Assembly (NCBI GenBank): GCA_002373205.1
Contig: DFJV01000097.1
Location: forward strand, 13,140 to 19,405
Direction: 5' to 3'
Origin: Treponema sp. UBA3662
GTDB taxonomy: Bacteria > Spirochaetota > Spirochaetia > Treponematales > Treponemataceae
DNA: 6,266 nt
Shown here: positions 1 to 5,760 of the stretch, in pieces
Layout of the letters: every line of letters begins with the position of its first letter
Numbering within the stretch: position 1 is the stretch's first letter
Notes under the pieces: generated by a model
What the model saw: the letters and a program-made list of their open reading frames with translations, nothing else
Databases searched by the model: none
Told to the model about the DNA's origin: nothing
Made by a program: the position numbers and the translations under genes

Positions 1-60
1 AATGGAGCGGGTAGGGCCCCGCGGAACCCCGGAACGGCGGTGGCGCAAAGGCATTTACGG
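1..60. repeat. GC-rich extragenic sequence, possible truncated copy of the 1841-1909 palindromic element
   Basis: This edge segment is much more GC-rich than the AT-rich DNA that follows and has no credible reading frame. Read on the minus strand it shares two words in the same order with the spacer element near 1851-1873: GGGGTTCCG (plus-strand 22-30) and CTCCATT (plus-strand 1-7). The bases between them differ. It also contains the palindromes GGGCCC and CCGCGG. The likely reading is a diverged, inverted and window-truncated member of the same dispersed repeat family. The match is short, so this is tentative. It could instead be the tail of a gene lying outside the window. Confidence 0.3.
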
Positions 61-158
61 TCGAGTTAGCCAAACAATAATATGGTAGAGCATGCAGGAC
101 TTCGTCCATAAAAGTACCGTCCAAATATTTAATTCAAAACAAATTCAAAATAAAATTT

Positions 159-189
159 TTGGCAACTTATATGCCTTACTTGTTAAAAT
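159..189 (+). promoter_or_regulatory. Candidate sigma-70 type promoter for the aldehyde dehydrogenase gene
   Basis: A -35-like TTGGCA (159-164) is followed after 19 bases by TAAAAT (184-189), preceded by TG one base away (TGTTAAAAT, an extended -10). Transcription would start near 196, giving a leader of about 30 bases that includes the Shine-Dalgarno. An overlapping alternative is TTGTTA (180-185), a 17-base spacer and CATAAT (203-208). That one would start right at the Shine-Dalgarno and is therefore less comfortable. Either is compatible with the gene being transcribed on its own. The call rests on consensus matching only. Confidence 0.4.
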
Positions 190-214
190 GAAAAAAAGGT
201 GGCATAATAGATTT

Positions 215-220
215 GAGGGG
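215..220 (+). promoter_or_regulatory. Shine-Dalgarno of the aldehyde dehydrogenase gene
   Basis: GAGGGG ends five bases before the ATG at 226. This fixes the start, because the next in-frame ATG lies more than 130 codons downstream, inside the conserved core. The site therefore supports the long N-terminal extension being translated. Confidence 0.7.
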
Positions 221-225
221 TATTT

Positions 226-1743
226 ATGTCTAAAAAAAAGATTGATATACAGGAAGCTGTTGACCAGATTGCACAGACTGCGGAAGAATTGGGCGAAAAA
301 GCAACTGAGGCCATAAAGACCCATCTTAATATTCCTTCTTTTGGTGAACAAAGCGCGGACAGAAGGCAAATTCAGGAAGACATACGCACTGTTTTGCAGA
401 GCCAGCGTGAATTTTTTGCCAGTGGCCAGACTTTACCCGTTGCATGGCGCATTGAGCAGCTAAAAAAACTCTATGATTCAATCAAAAAATACGAAAACGA
501 CATATATTCAGCCCTTAATGCAGATTTGCTAAAAAATCCCTTTGACTCTTATGCCACGGAAATAGGAATTGTCCTTTCCGAAATTTCCTATGCCCTTCGC
601 AATGTGAAAAAGTGGGGAAAAATAAGGAAAATTTCCTCTAAATTCTTTATGTATCCTTCCAAGAGCAAGGTCTTTCCAGAGCCATTTGGAACTGTTCTTG
701 TAATGTCTCCGTGGAACTATCCCTTCCAGCTTAGCCTTACGCCCCTTGTTAGTGCCATTGCGGCCGGAAACACGGTTGTTCTAAAAACCTCTGAATTTTC
801 CAAGGCTACAAACCAGGTTATACGCCAGATTCTTTCTGAATGCTTTGAAAGCAACTATGTTACTGTAATAGAGGGCGGTTCCGTTGTAAACCAGCTTTTG
901 CTGCACGAAAAGTTCAACTTTATCTTCTTTACCGGAAGCCAGACCGTTGGAAAAATCGTTATGGAAAGCGCGGCAAAATTCCTTACGCCGGTGTGCCTGG
1001 AACTTGGCGGAAAGAGCCCCTGTATTGTGGAAGAAAGTGCCAACATTCCTGCTGCAGCAAGGCGCATTGTCTGGGGAAAGCTTCTTAACGCAGGGCAAAC
1101 TTGTGTTGCTCCAGATTATGTTCTTGTCCACGAAAGCAAAAAAGACGAATTCTTGGCGGCTGTTAACGCTGAAATAACCAGGCAATTTGGCGAAAATCCT
1201 TTGCAGAACGAAGAATACGGCAAGATTATAAACAAAAAGCACTTTAACCGCCTAATTTCCATTGCACCGGAAGCGCAGAACGACCTTGAGGCGGAAAAGA
1301 TTGCGCCTACCATACTGGATTTGGGGCCGCTCGGAGGGGAAAAGGCATCGCGCCATCCTTCCATGCAGGAAGAAATTTTTGGGCCTATAATGCCTGTCCT
1401 TACATACGAAAATCTTGAAGATGTTATCTTGTACGTAAATTCCCGTCCTACACCACTTGCCCTTTACCTCTTTGCAACGGAAAAGACCGTCTGCGAAAGC
1501 GTAATAAAGCGTGTTCAGTTTGGCGGTGGCTGCATAAACGACGTAATTCTTCATATTGCAAACAACCGCATGCCATTTGGCGGCTTTGGAGAAAGCGGCA
1601 TGGGACAGTACCACGGAAAGGCTGGTTTTGACTGCTTTACCCACTACAAGAGCATGGTCTTCCAAAAGGAAAAGGGCGACTTTAACATCCGCATTACTCC
1701 GCATAAAAACCGCCTGTCTTTTGTTAGGAAGATACTAAAGTAG
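226..1743 (+). CDS. NAD(P)-dependent aldehyde dehydrogenase, class 3 (ALDH3) type, with N-terminal extension
   Basis: The protein of 505 residues should oxidise an aldehyde to the carboxylic acid with NAD(P)+ in the cytoplasm; the physiological substrate cannot be read from sequence. All expected motifs are present: PWNYP with oxyanion Asn164, VVLKTSE with Lys187 and Glu190 (cofactor binding), FFTGS (235-238 region, Rossmann turn), LELGGK with general base Glu259, NAGQTC with nucleophile Cys293, EEIFGP with Glu383, and PFGGFGESGMG near the C-terminus. The Glu259-Cys293 spacing of 34 is the family norm. Every catalytic residue sits 50 positions later than in the well-known mammalian ALDH3A1 numbering, so residues 1-50 are extra. 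They look like a charged, amphipathic alanine-rich helix followed by a linker. The segment before EEIFGP (about 345-378) also looks divergent and somewhat short. The ATG is chosen because of the GAGGGG five bases upstream and the lack of another early Met. The gene has no same-strand partner nearby, so the context gives no pathway. The family call is secure; the substrate is unknown. Confidence 0.95.
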   Translation: MSKKKIDIQEAVDQIAQTAEELGEKATEAIKTHLNIPSFGEQSADRRQIQEDIRTVLQSQREFFASGQTLPVAWRIEQLKKLYDSIKKYENDIYSALNADLLKNPFDSYATEIGIVLSEISYALRNVKKWGKIRKISSKFFMYPSKSKVFPEPFGTVLVMSPWNYPFQLSLTPLVSAIAAGNTVVLKTSEFSKATNQVIRQILSECFESNYVTVIEGGSVVNQLLLHEKFNFIFFTGSQTVGKIVMESAAKFLTPVCLELGGKSPCIVEESANIPAAARRIVWGKLLNAGQTCVAPDYVLVHESKKDEFLAAVNAEITRQFGENPLQNEEYGKIINKKHFNRLISIAPEAQNDLEAEKIAPTILDLGPLGGEKASRHPSMQEEIFGPIMPVLTYENLEDVILYVNSRPTPLALYLFATEKTVCESVIKRVQFGGGCINDVILHIANNRMPFGGFGESGMGQYHGKAGFDCFTHYKSMVFQKEKGDFNIRITPHKNRLSFVRKILK

Positions 1744-1747
1744 GGTT

Positions 1748-1781
1748 GACGGTACAATTTTTTCTTTTTTCTTTCTCTTTT
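1748..1781 (+). terminator. T-rich tract after the aldehyde dehydrogenase stop, possible weak terminator
   Basis: Starting 14 bases after the TAG there is an almost pure pyrimidine run (1758-1781) with two T6 blocks. It is preceded by GACGGTAC, which offers only a trivial hairpin. The position right behind a stop codon suggests transcription end, but the strong GC stem of a standard intrinsic terminator is missing, so the call is weak. Confidence 0.25.
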
Positions 1782-1840
1782 GGCAGCAGATTTTTGCTTT
1801 TACCGTGCATTTTTTAAAGAACCTTCCACTACTTTTATTA

Positions 1841-1909
1841 CCCGCTTTGCGGGGTTCCGGCTTTCGCCTCCATTGCTTCGCAACGGCTGCGCCGCCCCTC
1901 CAATCGGGG
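1841..1909. repeat. GC-rich array of four consecutive mini-hairpins (probable dispersed extragenic palindromic element)
   Basis: Four short inverted repeats follow one another in a noncoding spacer. CCCGC-TTT-GCGGG lies at 1841-1853. TTGC-TTC-GCAA (1873-1883) runs directly into CGGC-TGC-GCCG (1884-1894), and that into CCCC-(7)-GGGG (1895-1909). The first three have three-base loops. The GC content contrasts sharply with the AT-rich flanks. No reading frame runs through it. It resembles repetitive extragenic palindromes seen in many bacterial genomes; I infer a dispersed family partly because the left window edge shows related words. It is not followed by a T-run in either direction, so it is not a classic terminator. 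Confidence 0.6.
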
Positions 1910-1976
1910 CTGGGATGATGGGGGAGAGGAACTTGACCTAAGGGTTTTTTCGTATTACGGTAAAGTTATAACAGAT

Positions 1977-2099
1977 ATGAAAAAGTTTTTAAATCATCTC
2001 TTGACAGTAATCTTGTTAGGAGCCAGAATTCTCAATTCTCTGTCGGCAATGAATGCCGAACTTGCAAAAGTGGATTTGACAGATAGCCAAAAAAAGTAA
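1977..2099 (+). CDS. Possible small secreted peptide or 5' gene remnant, 40 residues
   Basis: An ATG-started frame of 40 codons begins with MKKFLNHLLTVILLGARIL, which resembles a signal peptide (two lysines, then a hydrophobic stretch), followed by a short polar tail ending DSQKK. No clear Shine-Dalgarno precedes it, and the upstream TATAAC (1967-1972) lacks a good -35. The frame ends just after A AAA AAG (2090-2096), a slippery heptamer in the dnaX-type phase, followed at once by TAA. A one-base deletion in the seven-A run would extend the frame to a TGA at 2143-2145. It may be a real small exported peptide, the decayed start of a larger envelope protein, or chance. I recognise no family. 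Confidence 0.25.
   Translation: MKKFLNHLLTVILLGARILNSLSAMNAELAKVDLTDSQKK
2001..2029 (+). promoter_or_regulatory. Candidate promoter TTGACA-17-CAGAAT inside the spacer
   Basis: A perfect -35 TTGACA (2001-2006) is separated by exactly 17 bases from CAGAAT (2024-2029), which matches four of six -10 positions. A transcript would start near 2036, read through the hairpin at 2043-2059, and run antisense to the 3' end of the lipoprotein gene. The site overlaps the possible 40-codon frame, so the two readings compete. Consensus match only. Confidence 0.2.
2043..2059. repeat. Small perfect inverted repeat in the spacer
   Basis: TCGGCA and TGCCGA form a six-base-pair stem with the five-base loop ATGAA. 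There is no T-run on either side, so it is not an intrinsic terminator. It lies inside the possible 40-codon frame and just downstream of the candidate promoter at 2001-2029. It could be a transcript structure or an operator-like site. Confidence 0.35.
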
Positions 2100-2147
2100 A
2101 GACAAAGCCCTTGTGACTAGGTTGTATTTATTTAATCATAGATGACT

Positions 2148-2181
2148 AATCTGTTATTTGAGACTATTGAAGGAACAGATT
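2148..2181. repeat. Eight-base inverted repeat downstream of the lipoprotein gene
   Basis: AATCTGTT (2148-2155) and AACAGATT (2174-2181) are perfect inverted copies separated by 18 bases, located 24 to 57 bases past the lipoprotein stop codon. The arms are AT-rich and no T-tract follows on the minus strand, so it is at best a weak transcript-end structure. No better terminator for the lipoprotein gene is visible between here and the small frame ending at 2099. Confidence 0.3.
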
Positions 2182-2204
2182 GGCCTGATTCTATATGTAA
2201 TTCT

Positions 2205-5200
2205 TTAGTTATATTGTAGTGATATTGGGGTACCGGAATATGTTAGTCCTGTTCCATTGATTTGTCCTGTAAATATAACACCGGTATTTATAAAATAATT
2301 TGTACCTAACGCTGCTGTATTGCTTTCAATTGTAGTTCCATCCCAGGTAAGTTCTTTTGCCGGCGCAACAATAATTCCGCCACCCATACGGGTACTTGAA
2401 GAAGAACCATCACAACTATTAATTCGTATTTCCCCACCTGCTAATTTTAATTTTCCTGAAGAATACATACCACCACCGGAGCATGCTCCGTTTACTATCG
2501 AAGCGCTGTTTCCATTAACTGTTCCGCCAGTCATATTCAATTCCCCAGAATCAAATATATACACACCTCCGCCCATAGCATTTCCATTAGTTGAGGATGT
2601 TGCAGAAGCGATATTATTATTTATTGAACCGTTTTCTAATTCCATTTTTCCATTAGTAAATATATACACACCTCCACCCATAGCTCCTCCTGGAGTAATC
2701 CCCGGTGGACCAGCAGGTGTGGAAACTGTATTTGCATTTATTGAACCACCAGTCATAGTTACGATTCCACTTGTAAATATATAAAGGCCGCCACCTACTA
2801 CTCCTATGGTTGTAGAATTTGTCGAAACCATATTGTTGCTAATTTCTGCCGTTCCACTAATCGTAAGGCTTCCTGCTTTGATATAAACTCCACCACCGGA
2901 AATATAAGTTGCGGCGTCAGAATATACTTTATTGTTGGAAACAGAACCAGAGCTAAAGGTCATTGTGCATTCTTCCGCAAAGACTCCGCCACCACTTTCA
3001 TTTGCTGTGTTGTATTTAATGGTACAGCCACTGATTGTGCAATCTGGTTTTTTTGTGCTTAGGCCAGAGCGATAAGGGCCAACATAAAGGCCTCCGCCAT
3101 ATTGTGTAGCGGTGTTTCCATTTTCATAAGTAGAAGCTCCTATTGTTCCACCGGAAAGGGTAAGGTTAATACCTTGTGTAGAAATTCCGCCGCCAAGTTT
3201 TGCCGAGTTCTTGCTGATTGTTCCACCGGACATTGTGAATGTACTTGAAGAAGTTGGGCCTATAGCTACAAGTGCAATACCGCCACCGTATTTAGCATCC
3301 GAACTTCCTGCAACAAGCGTATTTTCTGAAATAGTTCCGTCTGTCATTGTCATGGAGCCGTAGCAGAAAATTCCGCCGCCATAGGCATTTTTATCAATAG
3401 TAGAAGAGGAAGGGATAGTAGAAGAGTCTGCCGTGTTTTGTATTACTTTGCTTCCGCTACCAGACAAAGTTAGGGAGCCACCATCATTTACAAAAATACC
3501 GCCACCCATTCCTGTGCTAACGGTAGATTTTGCAGTATTACTTTGTATTATAGAATCTGTTGTTTGTGCGGTACAGCTATCGTCTATAAAAATTCCACCT
3601 CCATGAGCTGCCTCATTGCCTTCTACGGTACTTTCCTCTAGGGTCAAACTTGAACCATATGAGTTATAAATTCCACCACCCCATCCGTTTGAAGTAGACT
3701 CAGCAGTTGCCTTACATCCGCTTATCGTACAGTTTGTAAGCGTTAAAGTTCCAGCGTTATAGATGCCGCCACCATGTCCGTTGGTGTTTGTGCAGTTTGT
3801 TACCTTAACATATTCTGCTTCCACTTCTGTACCGTTGTATATTGTAACAGGACCAGCTGATATTGAGCTTGCCTCAAAGGACTTGAATTCCAAATTCTTA
3901 AGCGTTGTGTCGCATTTGAATGTTATGGACTTCCCGTTACCGTTTACTTGTTTTGTGTCTGAGGAATCTTCTGGAACTTTTCCTGCAATGGTAAGGCCTG
4001 GAACATCTTCAACTACGATGTTTTGTGATTCGGTAATTGTGTCTTGGACTTTGATGATGTAATCGCCTTCTATTAATTCATAACGTTCTTTTGCAACTGC
4101 AACCGCCTTGTATAGAGTTGCAAATGGGGCTGTCGCTGTACCAGTACCTGTATCATCATCTGCGCCTGTGCCGCCAACGTAAATTATTGCGTCATCACCG
4201 GAACTAGCTAAAACCGCACCAGTTTTGACAGTCTTATATACAAGGGAATATCCAGAATCTGTGGGTGTTGTAAAATAATCTACTTGAGCTTCTGTAGCTT
4301 CTATGGCAAGGTCGCCAAAAGCAAAATGTGAAGTATCAGACGGATCTGTATTCAATTCAACTGTAATAGGACTTGCCGTTGTGAACGATGTGCCTATTTC
4401 CAAAGGATTGTCTTTAGAGCTTAAATAAATTTTGCTATTAGATGAAATGCTTCCGTCAAGCGTTAACTTACCAGTCCCATCAACACTAATTCCCCCCAGC
4501 CCGCTAAAATTCAAATTGGAAACTTCTGCCTCGCCGCTAATGGTAAGGGAATCGTGGCTAGAGCCGCCGCTAACTGTTACCGCAGAAGAACCCTCACTTG
4601 TAATGGAAGCCTTTTTGCCGGAGTTCAAAGTGGCTGAACCGCCAAGCGAAATGTTGTCTCTTACGAGTATTTCAAATTCGGTGGTTGCCGCTGCTGATGA
4701 ATTGTTTACAATGGTAACTGCCTGATTTAAGGTTTTTACCGGGTTAAAATAAGAGCCGGAGCCGGAAGCCGAGCCAGAAGAGCTTACGTAAATTGTTGTA
4801 AGTTCTGCATATGCTAAAAGAGTGTCTGTTATTTGTATGTCTCCGCCAGATACATATACCGCGTCTTCAAAAGTGTCTGTGGTTAAATTTGAATATACGT
4901 TTACAACTTCGTTTATGCGGTAAAGGATTGCGCCAGAACAGTCTGTTTCTGAATAGAAAAGAAATTCAACCTTGTAGGAACCCGGATTTACATTTGCTTG
5001 ATACCAGAGCCAGTCGCTTGTTGTGTTTGTAGTTGTTGAAGTAATTCCGCTGGTTAAAGGATTTACCTTTATGCTCTGAATGTTTGTGCTAGAGTCGCAA
5101 GAGATGGTAAGGCCAATGCTACCCTTTCCCGTGGAAGACGAACTAGCATAGTTCAAAACAAGGGGATCGCCTAGAGAGACGGAAGGAGAATCGCCTGTAA

Positions 5201-5648
5201 GGGGTACGCTAACAGCGCTCTTTGTAGCAAGTACCTTTGTACCCGATGAATCTTCGGCAGATGCGGTTAGTGCCCATGTGCCGCTTGTTAAGCTAATTGT
5301 AAAAGTTATTGTGTCGCCGTCAACAGTAATGCTTCCGCCAGAAGATGCCTCTGAACTGTTAAATTCTATTACAGAAGAGCCGGATGTTGCCTTTATTTTG
5401 TAAACAAGAGGCGTGTGGGCTGTAGGAAAAGCCGTGCGCCCAGAAGAATTGCTTTTAAAAGCAGAAGGTATTGCACCAGAAAATTTGATGGATCCAGACA
5501 AAAGAACACTTCTTTCCGAATTTGCAGAAAAAGCAGCGCCTCTTTCTTCCGGGGCAGAATCTGGCACAGAAAAAGAACACCCGGTAAGCAAAGCCACTGC
5601 AGCAAGAGGAAGTAAAAATGTCTTCATAAAAATACAGCGCACTTTCAT
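2205..5648 (-). CDS. Large lipoprotein with two DUF1565-like modules and polymorphic-membrane-protein type beta-helix repeats
   Basis: The open frame gives 1,147 residues. Met8 (position 5627) starts a textbook lipoprotein signal, MKTFLLPLAAVALLTGC, with lipobox L-T-G-C and lipidated Cys24. AAGGG abuts the first ATG (5648) with no spacing, so Met8 is the more likely start; the longer frame is given as the outer limit. Residues 25-175 are Ser/Thr-rich. Residues about 175-265 resemble a beta-sandwich ending in VNVYSNLTT, a pattern I associate with spirochaete surface lipoproteins. TIYVSSSG...NPVKTLNQAV (about 285-313) and IIYVGGTG...APFATLYKAV (about 488-519) are two DUF1565-like motifs, each heading a beta-rich module. 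From residue 626 to 1091 come fifteen GGG[I/V/L/M] motifs, spaced 26 to 42 residues and usually paired with [I/V]xxN. This is the right-handed beta-helix signature of the chlamydial Pmp repeat family. The C-terminus (PISLQYN) lacks an autotransporter barrel. Expected location is an outer or surface membrane leaflet anchored by lipid; adhesion or cell-surface interaction is only inferred. There is no frameshift. Confidence 0.88.
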   Translation of the reverse strand: MKVRCIFMKTFLLPLAAVALLTGCSFSVPDSAPEERGAAFSANSERSVLLSGSIKFSGAIPSAFKSNSSGRTAFPTAHTPLVYKIKATSGSSVIEFNSSEASSGGSITVDGDTITFTISLTSGTWALTASAEDSSGTKVLATKSAVSVPLTGDSPSVSLGDPLVLNYASSSSTGKGSIGLTISCDSSTNIQSIKVNPLTSGITSTTTNTTSDWLWYQANVNPGSYKVEFLFYSETDCSGAILYRINEVVNVYSNLTTDTFEDAVYVSGGDIQITDTLLAYAELTTIYVSSSGSASGSGSYFNPVKTLNQAVTIVNNSSAAATTEFEILVRDNISLGGSATLNSGKKASITSEGSSAVTVSGGSSHDSLTISGEAEVSNLNFSGLGGISVDGTGKLTLDGSISSNSKIYLSSKDNPLEIGTSFTTASPITVELNTDPSDTSHFAFGDLAIEATEAQVDYFTTPTDSGYSLVYKTVKTGAVLASSGDDAIIYVGGTGADDDTGTGTATAPFATLYKAVAVAKERYELIEGDYIIKVQDTITESQNIVVEDVPGLTIAGKVPEDSSDTKQVNGNGKSITFKCDTTLKNLEFKSFEASSISAGPVTIYNGTEVEAEYVKVTNCTNTNGHGGGIYNAGTLTLTNCTISGCKATAESTSNGWGGGIYNSYGSSLTLEESTVEGNEAAHGGGIFIDDSCTAQTTDSIIQSNTAKSTVSTGMGGGIFVNDGGSLTLSGSGSKVIQNTADSSTIPSSSTIDKNAYGGGIFCYGSMTMTDGTISENTLVAGSSDAKYGGGIALVAIGPTSSSTFTMSGGTISKNSAKLGGGISTQGINLTLSGGTIGASTYENGNTATQYGGGLYVGPYRSGLSTKKPDCTISGCTIKYNTANESGGGVFAEECTMTFSSGSVSNNKVYSDAATYISGGGVYIKAGSLTISGTAEISNNMVSTNSTTIGVVGGGLYIFTSGIVTMTGGSINANTVSTPAGPPGITPGGAMGGGVYIFTNGKMELENGSINNNIASATSSTNGNAMGGGVYIFDSGELNMTGGTVNGNSASIVNGACSGGGMYSSGKLKLAGGEIRINSCDGSSSSTRMGGGIIVAPAKELTWDGTTIESNTAALGTNYFINTGVIFTGQINGTGLTYSGTPISLQYN
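2376..3773 (-). repeat. Fifteen degenerate Pmp-like coding repeats within the lipoprotein gene
   Basis: The repeats correspond to GGG motifs at residues 626, 657, 683, 715, 757, 788, 819, 851, 886, 918, 952, 991, 1026, 1058 and 1089, with a mean period near 33 residues. Most units read GGG-hydrophobic-aromatic, a short turn, xLTxSGG, then [I/V]xxN[T/S]A. Most are diverged at DNA level, which points to an old array, but units 11 to 13 remain close in sequence. The variable length lies in loops after the [I/V]xxN motif, as expected for loops protruding from a beta-helix. Confidence 0.85.
2553..2684 (-). repeat. Recently duplicated repeat boundary: 27-base near-identical copies 105 bases apart
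   Basis: Positions 2553-2579 and 2658-2684 match at 26 of 27 bases (difference at 2571 and 2676). They encode AMGGGVYIF in both units. The offset of 105 bases is exactly 35 codons, so unequal exchange would keep the frame. A third, more diverged copy begins at 2775, 117 bases (39 codons) further along, encoding GGGLYIF. Confidence 0.75.
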
Positions 5649-5663
5649 CCCTTTTTAATATTA

Positions 5664-5692
5664 ATTATAGCATTTTTTAAGCTTTTTGGCTA
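5664..5692 (-). promoter_or_regulatory. Promoter of the large lipoprotein gene
   Basis: On the minus strand TAGCCA (5692-5687, four of six -35 matches) lies 17 bases before a perfect TATAAT (5669-5664), preceded by TGC, so the -10 is also extended. Transcription would begin near 5657. That is nine bases before the first ATG and about 30 before the ATG at 5627, which again favours the second Met as the start. This is the strongest promoter-like match on that strand in the window. Confidence 0.65.
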
Positions 5693-5725
5693 CAGAATTG
5701 TATTTTACTTTCCATATTACGTTCT

Positions 5726-5754
5726 CGGACAAAACACAGCTTTTATGATATAAT
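5726..5754 (+). promoter_or_regulatory. Promoter of hsdM, placed for a leaderless transcript
   Basis: CGGACA (5726-5731, four of six -35 matches) is followed after exactly 17 bases by a perfect TATAAT (5749-5754) with TG one base upstream (TGATATAAT). The usual start distance of about seven bases falls on the A of the hsdM ATG at 5761. No Shine-Dalgarno exists between the -10 and the ATG. Its -35 lies 33 bases from the -35 of the divergent lipoprotein promoter. Confidence 0.65.
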
Positions 5755-5760
5755 TCATTT

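Noticed and set aside
81..107. GGTAGAGCA followed by a small GGAC-TTC-GTCC stem, resembling part of a tRNA D-arm and anticodon arm
   Set aside because: No acceptor stem, T-arm (GGTTCRA) or correct spacing can be built around it.
232..239. A8 run in codons 2 to 5 of the aldehyde dehydrogenase gene as a phase-variation switch
   Set aside because: Lysine-rich starts commonly give such runs in AT-rich genomes, and a metabolic enzyme is an unlikely contingency gene; there is no other support.
92..316. A 74-codon plus-strand frame overlapping the start of the aldehyde dehydrogenase gene
   Set aside because: It runs out of frame into a confidently identified gene, has a basic low-information composition and no Shine-Dalgarno.
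781..1704. Minus-strand frames of 70 to 153 codons inside the aldehyde dehydrogenase gene
   Set aside because: They are shadows of a complete gene with all catalytic motifs; none has a start signal or domain.
1936..1950. ACC-TAAG-GGT followed by T6 as an intrinsic terminator
   Set aside because: The stem has only three base pairs, too weak for termination, and it lies almost 200 bases past the stop codon.
2550..2700. Regularly spaced near-identical words suggesting a CRISPR-like array
   Set aside because: The repeats are in frame, spaced by multiples of three, and encode the GGG beta-helix motif. The intervening sequences are themselves related, unlike spacers.
2320..5032. Several open plus-strand frames of 70 to 154 codons opposite the lipoprotein gene
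   Set aside because: They are mirror images of the Gly- and Ser-rich coding repeats (glycine codons read as proline on the other strand), have no ribosome sites, and show no recognisable domain.
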